Origin: Candidatus Marithrix sp. Canyon 246
Lineage (GTDB): Bacteria; Pseudomonadota; Gammaproteobacteria; Beggiatoales; Beggiatoaceae
Assembly: GCF_001723685.1 (NCBI RefSeq)
Contig: NZ_MCBX01000005.1
Coordinates: 1-64,000 of the forward strand
DNA: 64,000 nt
Direction: 5' to 3'
Below the pieces are notes generated by a model that saw only the letters and a program-made list of their open reading frames with translations, was not told the origin of the DNA and did not search any database. Below, piece by piece: positions 27,148 to 36,679 of this stretch. Each line of letters opens with the position of its first letter. Within the stretch, counting starts at the first letter, position 1. The position numbers and the translations under genes are program-made.

Positions 27148-29508
27148 CTATCCAGTTAAACTAGCAAAAAGTAGTGGCAATTGTTCTGGCAGTCTTTCAA
27201 CATTATCAACAATAGTGTAATTATTTTCACCAAAAATGCGTTTTACATAATTATCAGCATTTGGATCAAGGGTAAGACAATAAGTTAGCACTCCAGTAGA
27301 ATATAATTCTTCTACTGCCTTTTTGGTATCAAAACGCAAATGTTGCGGATCTCTCTCATCAATATCTGCTGGTTCACCATCTGTTACTAGCAAAATTAGT
27401 TTGCGTTTTTCTTGTTGTTTGTGTAGATGAGAACCTGCATGTCTTAGAGCTGCTCCCATTCTAGTGGAAAGTCCACCTTTCATACCTGCTAGGCGTGCTT
27501 TGGCATCATCACTAAAATGTTCATTAAAATCTTTAAAACGGAAGTATTGCACATCGTGTCTGCCATCTGAGGCAAAACCGTGCAAAGCAAATGGATCACC
27601 AATACCTTCCATAGCCACAGATACAAGAGTTGCTGCTTCACGTGTCAGCTCTAGCACAGTTTTTTCACTATCACCAATAGTTTCATTGGTTGATTCTGAT
27701 AAATCAAGTAAAACCACGATTGATAAATCACGTGTTTTCAAGACATTACGCATAGTAATACGCGGGCTTGGTTGCTCACCCATACGAATAGCAATCATTG
27801 CATCAACGGCGGCGTTAAGATCAATTTCATCGCCATCTTCTAAGCCTCTTTGACGCTGCACTCCTGCTGGTGCAAGCAAATCAATAATTTGACGAATCCG
27901 ATGTGCAATTGGTTTGTGCAAAGTTAAGATGTTATCAATTATTTCAGGATCAGCTTTGTGGGGGCGACGTTCATAAATTGTTGCCCAATCTGGACGATGC
28001 AACTGAATTTGATAATCCCATTCTTGATAATGGAAAGGATCAGAAATTGGTTCACTGCCCATGATGTCATTAAAACTGGTAGCATTATCAGTTAAATCAT
28101 CTTCATAGACACGCATAACATCCTTGCAAGTCCAAATAACTTGAGCATCATCTCCTGCAAGCTCACAATCTACCTCATGTGCCATCATCAGTGGGCTAAC
28201 TATATAACGCTCTTGGGCTTTGCTAGCAGCAATATATTCCACGCCCTTATCCCAATTGATATCCTCATATTGCCAAATAATACGATTATCATCACGATAA
28301 CTCAGACGATAGCGTTCTAAAATCCGCAAACTAGGCATTGTTTTTCTGCTAGCAAAAATATTATATAATTCAACGCCCATCAACCATGAAAAATGATTAT
28401 CATCTTGTTTTGCTTCAATTTCACTATGAAATTTGGCTGCAAATTGATTAAGAGTTTCATCATCACCTTGAACGCTACTATCAAGTAATTGCAAGGTAAA
28501 TTTTTCTAACACTTCCATAGTTGGATGTTCAGATTTTTCCTTATACTCAACTAGCATTAAATTACGCAGCAAAGTTTTAAGCCCGGGAAAATCTTGCACA
28601 GCCTTATATTCTACCCGCGCATCTTCCAACAAACCAATAAAAAATAATTGCGCAGGGCTAAGTTGTTCCGCAGACATTGGTCCAGCGGCATACATCATAT
28701 GAGCAGCCATATGAGCAACAGTAGCCCGGTATAACTCTAAACCTGTAATAGTTATATCATTAACTTTTATATCATCAACAGCATCAGGCACATATAAAAT
28801 TCTATCCTCAATATATGGACGAAAATCAGTATAATCAGCACCAGTTGGGCGAATAAAGAAATCACGCCCCCATAAAGCACGCAGATAAAAATTTAGCTTG
28901 CGTTGCACTTTGACAAATAAAATACCACGGCGTTCGCGTTCCAGCATAGCGCGGCTATCAGCAGATTCTAAATTAAAATAAGCTGTAAGATTCTTATAAT
29001 CACGACGATAAGCTTTAGCACCAAAATTAGCCCATCTTCTAAGCCCACTAAGCGTAAGTTTAGATAGTAGCTGATCAATATGGCTAAGCATTGGGCGCAA
29101 GCCTCTTGCAGCAGTTGAGGCTAATTGATGAATAAATGTTAGATAGCCCTGTACAAGCCGCGCATCACCACCAAAGTGGCGTGCTACATTTGGCAAATTA
29201 GATAAAAGCAGAGCAATTACTTCGCCAGAAACCATTGATGAAGCTTTCATTGCTGCTGTTATACAGTCATCAATAATATCTTCACCACACTCTTTAACAA
29301 TTTGTGGCATTACTTCAAGATAAGTAATTACCAAATCATTACCTCTCCCCAAGCGACATAATGCCTTTGCTCCGTCTAAATATTTTTTCAGACCAGCAGG
29401 TGATATCACTCTAGCTGCATCAGCAAAAGTGTTCTCAATAACATGTCGCACTTCTGGAGCGGTTTTTTCTAAGAATTCTGAATATTCTTCGAGAATTATG
29501 GTTGACAT
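27148..29508 (-). CDS. cbbO: CbbO RuBisCO activase subunit (VWA domain)
   Basis: A 786-residue adaptor of the CbbQO RuBisCO activase. The C-terminal VWA domain has the MIDAS residues in VVLLDLSESTNET (about 590-602) and VTDGEPADIDERD near 720. The N-terminal two thirds are helical. In known systems CbbO's VWA domain docks on an acidic residue of RuBisCO while the CbbQ hexamer remodels the active site to release inhibitory sugar phosphates. The ATG at 29508 is used rather than the preceding TTG codon. It lies five bases behind cbbQ, the last gene of the cbb operon. Confidence 0.92.
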   Translation of the reverse strand: MSTIILEEYSEFLEKTAPEVRHVIENTFADAARVISPAGLKKYLDGAKALCRLGRGNDLVITYLEVMPQIVKECGEDIIDDCITAAMKASSMVSGEVIALLLSNLPNVARHFGGDARLVQGYLTFIHQLASTAARGLRPMLSHIDQLLSKLTLSGLRRWANFGAKAYRRDYKNLTAYFNLESADSRAMLERERRGILFVKVQRKLNFYLRALWGRDFFIRPTGADYTDFRPYIEDRILYVPDAVDDIKVNDITITGLELYRATVAHMAAHMMYAAGPMSAEQLSPAQLFFIGLLEDARVEYKAVQDFPGLKTLLRNLMLVEYKEKSEHPTMEVLEKFTLQLLDSSVQGDDETLNQFAAKFHSEIEAKQDDNHFSWLMGVELYNIFASRKTMPSLRILERYRLSYRDDNRIIWQYEDINWDKGVEYIAASKAQERYIVSPLMMAHEVDCELAGDDAQVIWTCKDVMRVYEDDLTDNATSFNDIMGSEPISDPFHYQEWDYQIQLHRPDWATIYERRPHKADPEIIDNILTLHKPIAHRIRQIIDLLAPAGVQRQRGLEDGDEIDLNAAVDAMIAIRMGEQPSPRITMRNVLKTRDLSIVVLLDLSESTNETIGDSEKTVLELTREAATLVSVAMEGIGDPFALHGFASDGRHDVQYFRFKDFNEHFSDDAKARLAGMKGGLSTRMGAALRHAGSHLHKQQEKRKLILLVTDGEPADIDERDPQHLRFDTKKAVEELYSTGVLTYCLTLDPNADNYVKRIFGENNYTIVDNVERLPEQLPLLFASLTG

Positions 29509-29512
29509 CAAA

Positions 29513-30319
29513 TCACCCTAAAAATGTTTGCACCGCAGCATTTAGCGTATCACGCATATCAACATCATCAGTAAGTGGTGTAATCATAGTCATTGAACAA
29601 GCTGCATTTGGATCAATACCTTTAGCGATAAGTTGACCTGCATATACTAAAAGGCGGGTTGAAATACCTTCATCAAGTCCGTGTCCTTTTAAGTTTCTAG
29701 CACGGTGAGCAATTTGCACTAGTTTTGCTGCTATCGCTTTATCAACACCTGATTCCTTAGCAACAATTGATACTTCTAAATCTGTTTCTGGATAATCAAA
29801 ATCAAGTCCACCAAAACGCTGTTTAGTAGATTGTTTTAAATCCTTCATCAGCGACTGATAACCGGGATTATAAGAAATAACTAATTGAAAATCAGGATGT
29901 GCTTCAACTAATTCGCCTTTTTTATCTAGTGGCAAACTTCTACGGTGATCAGTTAGCGGATGAATAACTACTGTGGTATCTTGTCTAGCTTCTACTACCT
30001 CATCAAGATAACAAAGAGCTCCCATTCTTGCTGCTGTTGTAAGTGGTCCGTCTTGCCATTTAGTCCCATCTTTATCAAGTAAAAAACGTCCAACTAAATC
30101 AGAAGCAGTCATATCTTCATTACAGGCAACAGTAATTAAAGGTTTGCCTAATTTCCACGCCATATATTCTACAAAACGCGATTTACCACAACCAGTTGGA
30201 CCTTTTAACATCATTGGCATACGCACACTATAAGCGGCTTCATAAAGATCTATTTCATTGCCAACTGCTTCATAATAAGGTTCTTTTTTAACTAAATATT
30301 GCTCTAAATCTATTGACAT
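29513..30319 (-). CDS. cbbQ: CbbQ AAA+ RuBisCO activase ATPase
   Basis: A 268-residue MoxR-type AAA+ ATPase. Walker A is GPTGCGKSRFVEY (about 39-51) and Walker B is ALCYLDEVVEA (about 101-111). The sensor region VISYNPGYQSL lies at about 147-157 and an arginine-finger region at QRFGGLDFDYP. Family length is about 265-270. With CbbO it forms the ATP-driven complex that reactivates form I RuBisCO. It is cotranscribed with cbbO (5-base gap) and preceded by a conserved small gene. Confidence 0.95.
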   Translation of the reverse strand: MSIDLEQYLVKKEPYYEAVGNEIDLYEAAYSVRMPMMLKGPTGCGKSRFVEYMAWKLGKPLITVACNEDMTASDLVGRFLLDKDGTKWQDGPLTTAARMGALCYLDEVVEARQDTTVVIHPLTDHRRSLPLDKKGELVEAHPDFQLVISYNPGYQSLMKDLKQSTKQRFGGLDFDYPETDLEVSIVAKESGVDKAIAAKLVQIAHRARNLKGHGLDEGISTRLLVYAGQLIAKGIDPNAACSMTMITPLTDDVDMRDTLNAAVQTFLG

Positions 30320-30337
30320 TGTGCTTCCTGTTGATTG

Positions 30338-30649
30338 TTATTCTTCATCTTCGGTCTCCATCTCGCCAGACCAGCCTGATTGTTTGGCGTTTTGGATAGC
30401 CTTCTCGTGAATTGTGCGATGACGTATTGCCAAATCTGGTGGTAAACGACTTGGCATACAACCATATTTGTCCCACTCGGAATTAACCTTATCAAGTAAA
30501 GAGTCAATCCCGGCTAGGTTCCAGTTTTCACAAGTTTCACTTTCATCAAGCACACCAAATACCCAAGCATCACGAATAATTTTACCAATAGTGGTCATAC
30601 CACCATTTATATCCTTATCAATACCTACATATCTTTTTGGTTTTTTCAT
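30338..30649 (-). CDS. conserved small protein of the cbb operon
   Basis: A 103-residue acidic protein without membrane segments or a signal peptide. It reads KRYVGIDKDINGGMTTIGKI, then RDAWVFGVLDESETCENWN. I do not recognise a domain with a known function. It sits between cbbS and cbbQ, in the same direction, 18 bases before cbbQ, and behind a terminator-like palindrome. I have an impression that similar proteins occur in the form IA cbbLSQO operons of other sulfur oxidisers, but could not check. By position it may belong with the activase, for example as an assembly or regulatory factor; that is inference. Confidence 0.7.
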   Translation of the reverse strand: MKKPKRYVGIDKDINGGMTTIGKIIRDAWVFGVLDESETCENWNLAGIDSLLDKVNSEWDKYGCMPSRLPPDLAIRHRTIHEKAIQNAKQSGWSGEMETEDEE

Positions 30650-30670
30650 TAATAAATACTCTTGTGAAAA

Positions 30671-30698
30671 AAAAACCTCATTAATTAATGAGGTTTTT
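30671..30698 (-). terminator. intra-operon terminator/attenuator after cbbS
   Basis: AAAAACCTCATTAA and TTAATGAGGTTTTT form a perfect 28-base palindrome. On the minus strand it is followed by a run of U, as in an intrinsic terminator. It lies 20 bases after the cbbS stop and before the small cbb gene. It would let most transcripts end after cbbLS, so that RuBisCO is made in excess of CbbQO. Confidence 0.8.
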
Positions 30699-30717
30699 AC
30701 TTACTATTTAATGGAAA

Positions 30718-31065
30718 TTAAACAGTTTTTCCATGATAAATAACCATTGATGTTCCCGCACATTGAGCGAAATTATCAAGACCTAAAAGACGCACATGAT
30801 TATTTGGATGTGCAGCATGACACGCTTCTAATTCTTTAATAATCGCATCCACACTGGTTTCACCAAACATTGGCAATTTCCACATATACCAATATGAATC
30901 ACTAGCATGTTCAGGTTCAGTGTGCTCAATGCTTGGATTCCAACCTTTATCAATAATGTATTGAATTTGGGTGCGGGTTTGCTCAGCGTCAAGCGGGGGT
31001 AAATATGAAAAAGTTTCAAATTTACGGCTTGCGGTATTACTAAGACTTGAAATATAATCTTGCAT
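30718..31065 (-). CDS. cbbS: RuBisCO small subunit, form I
   Basis: A 115-residue small subunit with the conserved [20 protein letters not shown] near the N-terminus, [20 protein letters not shown] (about 48-67) and the [10 protein letters not shown] strand near the C-terminus. The ATG at 31065 has a GGAGAG ribosome-binding site. It follows cbbL by 11 bases. The small subunit caps the L8 core of the hexadecamer. Confidence 0.97.
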   Translation of the reverse strand: MQDYISSLSNTASRKFETFSYLPPLDAEQTRTQIQYIIDKGWNPSIEHTEPEHASDSYWYMWKLPMFGETSVDAIIKELEACHAAHPNNHVRLLGLDNFAQCAGTSMVIYHGKTV

Positions 31066-31076
31066 AATCTCTCCTA

Positions 31077-32495
31077 TTATTTATGAGCAGCGTCAATTTT
31101 ATCAACGGTATCGAATTCAAACTTGATTTCTTTCCAAGTATCCATCGCAGCAGATAGTTCTGGAGAATGTTTTGCAGCAGAAGTAAGAATATCTTTACCT
31201 TCTTTTTCAAGTTCACGACCCTGATTGCGAGCTTCAACACAAGCTTCAACTGCAACACGGTTAGCAGCCGCACCAGCAGCATTACCCCACGGATGACCTA
31301 GTGTGCCGCCACCAAATTGTAGACAAGAATCATCACCAAAGATATTAACCAACGCAGGCATATGCCATACATGAATACCACCTGATGCAACAGGGATAAC
31401 ACCGGGCATAGAACCCCAATCTTGGTCAAAGAAGATACCACGAGAACGATCTTCTTTAATGAAAGAATCACGCATAATATCAATCCAGCCAAGAGTAGCT
31501 TCTCTATCGCCTTCTAATTTACCTACAACTGTGCCAGAATGTAAGTGATCACCACCTGATAAACGCAAGATTTTAGCCAATACGCGGAAGTGAATACCAT
31601 GGTGCGGATTACGATCAATTACCGCATGCATAGCACGGTGAATGTGTAATAACATACCGTTATCTTGACACCATTGTGCTAACTGGGTGTTTGCAGACCA
31701 GCCACCAGTGATGTAATCGTGCATAATAATCGGTGCGCCAATTTCTTTAGCGTATTCCGCACGTTTCATCATTTCATCAGAAGTTGGAGCTGTAACATTA
31801 AGATAATGTCCTTTACGCTCACCAGTTTCTGCTTCAGCTTTGTGAATGGCTTCCATTACAAAGTCAAAACGACCTCTCCAACGCATGAAAGGTTGTGAAT
31901 TTATATTTTCGTCATCTTTGGTAAAGTCCAAACCACCACGAAGACCTTCATAACATGCACGACCATAGTTCTTAGCGGACAAACCTAATTTAGGTTTAAT
32001 GGTACAACCTAAGAATGGACGACCATATTTGTTTAAAATATCGCGTTCCATCTGAATACCTTGTGGTGGTCCATTACAAGTCATTACATAAGCAATTGGA
32101 AAACGAACATCTTCTAAACGAAGAGCGCGTAATGCTTTAAAACCAAATACATTACCTACCAAAGAGGTCATTACGTTAACAACTGACCCTTCTTCAAATA
32201 AGTCAATTGGATAAGCAACAAATGCATAAAAACAAGTATCATCACCGGGAACATCTTCAATCGCATAAGAACGACCTTTGTAGTGGTCAAGATCAGTTAA
32301 AAGATCTGTCCATACTGTAGTCCATGTTCCAGTTGAAGATTCAGCAGCTACCGCAGCAGCAACTTCTTCTCTTGGCACACCTTCTTGTGGTGTGATTTTA
32401 AAACATGCCAAGATATCTGTATCTTTTGGTGTATAATCCGGCATCCAATAAGTTTCGCGGTATTGTTTAACACCGGCATCATAAGTTTTAGCCAT
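31077..32495 (-). CDS. cbbL: RuBisCO large subunit, form IA
   Basis: A 472-residue catalytic subunit that carboxylates ribulose 1,5-bisphosphate in the Calvin cycle. The active-site residues are visible: K167 and K169 in TIKPKLGL, the carbamylated K193 with D195 and E196 in DFTKDDE, H286-region IHRAMHAV and the loop-6 lysine in VVGKLEGDR. The sequence type and the attached cbbQ and cbbO point to form IA of the non-carboxysomal (IAq) kind, since no carboxysome shell genes are present. The start has an AAGGAAAG ribosome-binding site. The divergent 250-base region upstream should hold the promoter; no CbbR gene is in the window. Confidence 0.98.
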   Translation of the reverse strand: MAKTYDAGVKQYRETYWMPDYTPKDTDILACFKITPQEGVPREEVAAAVAAESSTGTWTTVWTDLLTDLDHYKGRSYAIEDVPGDDTCFYAFVAYPIDLFEEGSVVNVMTSLVGNVFGFKALRALRLEDVRFPIAYVMTCNGPPQGIQMERDILNKYGRPFLGCTIKPKLGLSAKNYGRACYEGLRGGLDFTKDDENINSQPFMRWRGRFDFVMEAIHKAEAETGERKGHYLNVTAPTSDEMMKRAEYAKEIGAPIIMHDYITGGWSANTQLAQWCQDNGMLLHIHRAMHAVIDRNPHHGIHFRVLAKILRLSGGDHLHSGTVVGKLEGDREATLGWIDIMRDSFIKEDRSRGIFFDQDWGSMPGVIPVASGGIHVWHMPALVNIFGDDSCLQFGGGTLGHPWGNAAGAAANRVAVEACVEARNQGRELEKEGKDILTSAAKHSPELSAAMDTWKEIKFEFDTVDKIDAAHK

Positions 32496-32603
32496 TTAGC
32501 TTTCCTTGTTGTTGAAAACAACTGATATTATAAAATAATATTTAAATCATGTCAAATAATATTTTTCATGATCAAATCATAAATTTATATTATTATTAGA
32601 TAT

Positions 32604-32642
32604 ATAATTATCCCTATTTTCTAAATAAATAGGGATAATTAT
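32604..32642. promoter_or_regulatory. 16-bp perfect hairpin in the cbbL upstream region
   Basis: ATAATTATCCCTATTT (32604-32619) and its exact complement (32627-32642) enclose a 7-base loop. It lies about 110 bases upstream of the cbbL start and 105 bases upstream of the TtcA-like gene. It could be an operator (dyad for a dimeric regulator) or an RNA hairpin. Confidence 0.5.
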
Positions 32643-32645
32643 TCT

Positions 32646-32670
32646 AACAGATAGTATAATCTGTTTTTTT
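32646..32670 (+). terminator. hairpin plus T-run upstream of the TtcA-like gene
   Basis: AACAGAT / ATCTGTT around AGTATA is followed by seven T on the plus strand, the form of an intrinsic terminator. No plus-strand gene ends before it, so it would terminate either a short leader or a small RNA begun within 32500-32640. Confidence 0.5.
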
Positions 32671-32746
32671 TATAAAAAACAATAATAGTTTTTGATTATT
32701 AAGATAAGTTAATATGAATAAATATATTATATTGTTGTTATTGTAA

Positions 32747-33484
32747 ATGGAGTTTTTATTAATATTGTTTAAAAAACCACCAAAATCCATACTACGCAAA
32801 GTTGGTCGTGCCATTGTTGATTATGAAATGATCAAGGATGGTGATAGAGTTTTATTGGGTTTATCAGGTGGTAAGGATTCTTTATCTCTCTTACATATTT
32901 TAGGACATTTAAAATCTTATGCTCCCATAAAATTTGAATTGGCAACTATTACTGTTGATCCTCTGATTCCCGGATTTGATCCTTCACCGCTAAAAGCATA
33001 TTTGGCTGAACTTGGTATTAATTATTTTTATTGTCAGCAGCCTATCATGGATGAGGCGCAACAAAATTTAAAAGGTAAATCTTTTTGTGCTTATTGCGCT
33101 AGGATGAAACGCGGTATTATGTATTCCACTGCTCGTAAGCAAAATTATAATGTTTTAGCTTTAGCACAACATTTAGATGATTTAGCTGAAAGTTTTTTAA
33201 TGTCAGCTTTATATAATGGGCGTTTGCATACTATGAAAGCTAATTATGTTAATGATGCTGGGGATATTAGAATTATACGCCCCTTAGTATATACACGTGA
33301 ACGCCAAACAGCGGCATTTTCTGTAGCGGCAGAATTACCTGTTATTCAAGATAGTTGTCCAGCCTGTTTTAGTAAACCTACCCAACGTGAACATGTTAAA
33401 ACCTTGTTAGCAAATCAAGAAAATGACCATCAGCATGTATTTCAATCTTTATTAAAAGCAATGCGCCCTTTGATGAGTAATTAA
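32747..33484 (+). CDS. TtcA-family tRNA thiolation enzyme-like PP-loop ATPase
   Basis: A 245-residue N-type ATP pyrophosphatase. The PP-loop SGGKDS is at 40-45. FCAYCARMKRGIM (about 109-121) supplies the CxxC pair, and SCPACF near 203-208 adds further cysteines, as in TtcA enzymes that bind a 4Fe-4S cluster and thiolate C32 of tRNA. It is shorter than E. coli TtcA (311 residues) and its N-terminus is brief, so it may be a paralogue in the TtcA-like group. The gene stands alone, divergent from the cbb operon. Confidence 0.8.
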   Translation: MEFLLILFKKPPKSILRKVGRAIVDYEMIKDGDRVLLGLSGGKDSLSLLHILGHLKSYAPIKFELATITVDPLIPGFDPSPLKAYLAELGINYFYCQQPIMDEAQQNLKGKSFCAYCARMKRGIMYSTARKQNYNVLALAQHLDDLAESFLMSALYNGRLHTMKANYVNDAGDIRIIRPLVYTRERQTAAFSVAAELPVIQDSCPACFSKPTQREHVKTLLANQENDHQHVFQSLLKAMRPLMSN

Positions 33485-33536
33485 ATTGTCATATTTATAA
33501 TATAAAGTGAATTTTTTTAATAAAAGGAGATGTTAA

Positions 33537-34523
33537 GTGAATAAATTTCTTATAGCAGTTATTGTTATGGCAGGTTTAGTTTCCTGTAATTCAGATGAAG
33601 AAGATTATCAGATTGATGGTATGGGTGATGGTGCCATCTCTCATCAAGATGGTGATTATAAAGTTGTCAGTGGTATTTCTGGTAAAATTTCTAGTGTAGG
33701 TTCTGACACTTTAGCTAATTTAATGACTTTTTGGAGTGAAGCCTTTAAGCGTTATTATTCTAATGTTGATATTCAAATACAAGCCGCTGGTTCTTCTACT
33801 GCACCGCCCGCTTTGATTGAAGGAACTAGTAATTTAGGACCCATGAGCAGAAAAATGAAGGATGGTGAAATTGAGGCTTTTGAGAAAAAATATGGTTATA
33901 CCCCTACTGCTATTAGGGTTGCTATTGATGCTTTAGCTGTATATGTACATCATGATAATCCTATTGAAGCTTTAAAAATTTCACAGATTGATGCCATTTT
34001 TTCTTCTACTAGAAAATGTGGTAATAAGGATGATATTAGTAATTGGGGGCAACTAGGATTAGCAGGCGATTGGGCAAATCGTGAAATTCAAGTATATGGG
34101 CGTAATTCCGTTTCTGGTACTTATGGCTATTTTAAAAAGAAGGCTTTATGTAAAGGCGATTATAAAAATAGTGTAAATGAACAACCCGGTTCTGCTTCAG
34201 TAGTTCAATCTGTCAGCACTTCACTTAATGGTATTGGTTATTCTGGTATTGGTTATAAAACTGCTGGTGTTAAGGCTTTAGCTATTGCTAAATCTGATAA
34301 TTATATTGCACCAACTGAAGATAAAGTTGTTAATGGCGAATATCCTTTAGCTAGATTTTTATATGTTTATGTAAATAAAGCACCAAATAAGGAATTGCCA
34401 CCTTTAGAAAAAGAATTTATTAAAATGATTTTATCTAAAGCTGGGCAAGAACATGTGGTTAAAGATGGTTATGTTGCTTTACCAGAAGTTGTAATCAAAC
34501 AAGAATTACAAAAATTAGATTAA
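33537..34523 (+). CDS. PstS-like phosphate-binding lipoprotein
   Basis: A 328-residue periplasmic binding protein. The start is GTG at 33537, with an AAGGAG Shine-Dalgarno sequence nine bases upstream. The lipobox LVSC gives acylated Cys17. The PstS-type ligand loops are visible: VGSDTLANL (about 59-67), [20 protein letters not shown] (about 82-101) and [12 protein letters not shown] near 192-203. It probably binds phosphate, but no pstCAB genes are nearby, and solitary PstS-like proteins have also been linked to pilus or matrix roles. A dispersed palindrome follows eight bases after the stop. Confidence 0.85.
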   Translation: MNKFLIAVIVMAGLVSCNSDEEDYQIDGMGDGAISHQDGDYKVVSGISGKISSVGSDTLANLMTFWSEAFKRYYSNVDIQIQAAGSSTAPPALIEGTSNLGPMSRKMKDGEIEAFEKKYGYTPTAIRVAIDALAVYVHHDNPIEALKISQIDAIFSSTRKCGNKDDISNWGQLGLAGDWANREIQVYGRNSVSGTYGYFKKKALCKGDYKNSVNEQPGSASVVQSVSTSLNGIGYSGIGYKTAGVKALAIAKSDNYIAPTEDKVVNGEYPLARFLYVYVNKAPNKELPPLEKEFIKMILSKAGQEHVVKDGYVALPEVVIKQELQKLD

Positions 34524-34531
34524 ATTAAGCC

Positions 34532-34564
34532 AAACCTGACAGGTTTTTAAAACCTGTCAGGTTT
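34532..34564. repeat. dispersed palindrome (33 bp)
   Basis: AAACCTGACAGGTTTT-T-AAAACCTGTCAGGTTT, perfect arms of 16 bases. It lies between the convergent pstS-like and gshA genes, eight bases from each, and would form a bidirectional terminator. Confidence 0.85.
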
Positions 34565-34572
34565 AAATCATA

Positions 34573-35817
34573 TCAATATTCACGAGCGGCTGCTAATAAG
34601 GCTAATCTAGCAATCACACCATAAGCATAACAACGATTTGGATTTGCGTCTGGTGCCATATCTTTATCAGGGGTAATACAAGAATTGATAAAAGCTGAAG
34701 CTTCAAAACTCATACCGGGAGCATTGAGATTTTCATTAATTCCACGGTTGGTATGAACGCGATAAAAACCACCAACAACAAAATGGTCAATCATATAAAC
34801 CACTGGTTCAGCAACAGCTTGTTGTTCACCCCAAGTTTCAAAAGTATATACTCCTTCTTGCAAAATTACTTGGCTCACCTTTCTACCTTCTTTGGTAGAT
34901 GACATTTTAGTGCGTTGTTTGCGATTTAATAATAGTACTTCATTTGCACTATGTATAGTCATTATACCCATACCATAACTGCCAGAATCAGCCTTCATAA
35001 TAACAAATGGCTTATGTGGTATCTCATATTCAGTATATTTAGCTTGTATATCTTTTAATAAAACCTCGACATTATCAGCCACACATTCATAACCTTCTTT
35101 AGTTATAAAATCAATTTCTCCACAATTTCTAAATAAAGGATCTATTAGCCAAGGATCAATTTTTATTTGCTTAGAAAATTCATGGGCAATTTGCTTGTAA
35201 TAACTAAAATGGCTGGATTTGAGTCGATTTGACCATCCTAATTGTAAGGGTGGTATTACTTTTTGATTCAGTTCTGCTAAAATAGAAGGAATTCCTACAG
35301 ATAAATCATTGTTTAATAAAACAATACATGGTGTAAAACCTTTTACGCTTATGCAATTACCCTCTCGAATTAAGGGTTCAAGCCGTAAATTACGCCCTGA
35401 AGGAAGTGTCATAGTGTGTACAGATTTTAAATCTGCTAACATTGAGCCGATATGTACTTCATATCCAGCAGTTTGTAAAATATCACGTAAAGTTGCAACA
35501 TTTTCTAAATAAAATTGATTGCGAGTATGATTTTCAGGAATTAATAAGATTCCACGCGCTGCTATATGTAAACGTTCAATAGCTGATTGAACTGCTTGTA
35601 CACAAAGCGGTAATGTTTCTGAATTGAGGTTATTAAAACCTGCTGGAAATAAATTAGTATCAACTGGTGCTAGTTTAAAACCAGCATTACGTAAATCCAC
35701 TGATGCATAAAATGGAGCTGGCGTTTTTTGCCATTCTAAACGTAACCATCGTTCAATATCAGCTTGATGTGCAAGTAAATGCGCCTCTAAATGTTCTAAT
35801 AATCCTTGAGAATTCAT
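34573..35817 (-). CDS. gshA: glutamate-cysteine ligase, proteobacterial short type
   Basis: A 414-residue enzyme matching the glutamate-cysteine ligase family first seen in Acidithiobacillus, which is unrelated in sequence to E. coli GshA. It catalyses the first step of glutathione synthesis. Visible family stretches are NLFPAGFNNLNSE (about 55-67), ILLIPENHTRNQFYLENV (about 90-107) and FVIMKADSGSYGMGIMTI (about 270-287), the latter an ATP-grasp-like glycine-rich loop. The C-terminus ALLAAAREY is conserved. In many relatives gshB and the pilGHIJ genes are neighbours. Here the divergent pilG gene is adjacent but gshB is not seen. Confidence 0.88.
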   Translation of the reverse strand: MNSQGLLEHLEAHLLAHQADIERWLRLEWQKTPAPFYASVDLRNAGFKLAPVDTNLFPAGFNNLNSETLPLCVQAVQSAIERLHIAARGILLIPENHTRNQFYLENVATLRDILQTAGYEVHIGSMLADLKSVHTMTLPSGRNLRLEPLIREGNCISVKGFTPCIVLLNNDLSVGIPSILAELNQKVIPPLQLGWSNRLKSSHFSYYKQIAHEFSKQIKIDPWLIDPLFRNCGEIDFITKEGYECVADNVEVLLKDIQAKYTEYEIPHKPFVIMKADSGSYGMGIMTIHSANEVLLLNRKQRTKMSSTKEGRKVSQVILQEGVYTFETWGEQQAVAEPVVYMIDHFVVGGFYRVHTNRGINENLNAPGMSFEASAFINSCITPDKDMAPDANPNRCYAYGVIARLALLAAAREY

Positions 35818-35918
35818 GTTTTTAAATTTGATATTTTTTATGAAATATGATTTGGCACATTACTCGCTATATAATATATATTATTCTGTTTTTCTAGTCT
35901 TGAACATAAAAATTTACT

Positions 35919-36314
35919 GTGAGTAACGAAATAAATTTTAAAGGAATTAAAGTCGTTGTGATAGATGATAGCAAAACTATCCGACGCACAGCCGAAATGT
36001 TTTTAACAAAAGCCGGCTGTGAAGTTATAACCGCTGAAGATGGATTTGATGCTTTGTCTAAAGTGGTTGAATTTAAACCAGATATTATTTTTATTGATCT
36101 GATGATGCCTCGTCTTGACGGTTATCAAACAACCGCTTTAATTAAAAATAATCCCGATTATAAACACATCCCTATCATAATGTTATCTGGTAAAGAAGGC
36201 TTATTTGAACGTGTTCATAGCCGCATTATTGGTGCTGATGATTATATGACAAAGCCGTTTTCGCGTGAACAATTAATGAATACCATTACAAATTTTGTAA
36301 TAAAGAGAAATTAG
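35919..36314 (+). CDS. pilG: twitching-motility response regulator PilG
   Basis: A 131-residue single REC domain. The acidic pair is in VVIDDSKTIRR, the phospho-acceptor aspartate in IFIDLMMPRLDGYQ (about 59-61), the threonine/serine in MLSGKEG and the lysine in MTKPFSRE. It starts with GTG at 35919. First gene of the Pil-Chp operon, which controls type IV pilus extension and surface sensing; PilG receives phosphate from ChpA and acts on the extension motor. Confidence 0.93.
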   Translation: MSNEINFKGIKVVVIDDSKTIRRTAEMFLTKAGCEVITAEDGFDALSKVVEFKPDIIFIDLMMPRLDGYQTTALIKNNPDYKHIPIIMLSGKEGLFERVHSRIIGADDYMTKPFSREQLMNTITNFVIKRN

Positions 36315-36316
36315 AT

Positions 36317-36679
36317 ATGGCTCATATTTTAATAGTAGAAGATTCTCAAACTGATGCTTATATTATTAGACGCATTTTAGAGGATATAGGTTATAAAGTA
36401 TCAGTTGCTAATAATGGAGAACAAGGGGTTGAAAAGGCAAAAGAACTTTTGCCTGATCTAATTTTAATGGATGTTGTTATGCCCGGTTTGAATGGTTTTC
36501 AGGCAACACGACGAATTACTAAAGCACCTGAAACTAGTAATATTCCAGTGATGATTCTGTCTTCTAAACATATGGAAAGTGATAGAGAATGGGGTAAAAT
36601 GCAGGGTGCTAAGGAGTTTTTAATTAAACCTATTAAGCCTGATGAATTAATTAAGGCAGTTAAAAGATGGCTGAATTAG
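36317..36679 (+). CDS. pilH: twitching-motility response regulator PilH
   Basis: A 120-residue REC domain: LIVEDSQTDAYIIRRIL, acceptor Asp in LILMDVVMPGLNGFQA (about 52), SSKHM and FLIKPIKPDEL. It begins two bases after pilG. PilH acts opposite to PilG, as a phosphate sink or a retraction-side regulator. The 13-base overlap with pilI shows tight coupling. Confidence 0.92.
   Translation: MAHILIVEDSQTDAYIIRRILEDIGYKVSVANNGEQGVEKAKELLPDLILMDVVMPGLNGFQATRRITKAPETSNIPVMILSSKHMESDREWGKMQGAKEFLIKPIKPDELIKAVKRWLN

Noticed and set aside
31077..32495. Carboxysome-linked RuBisCO operon
   Set aside because: No shell, CsoS2 or carbonic anhydrase genes follow; cbbQ and cbbO follow instead.
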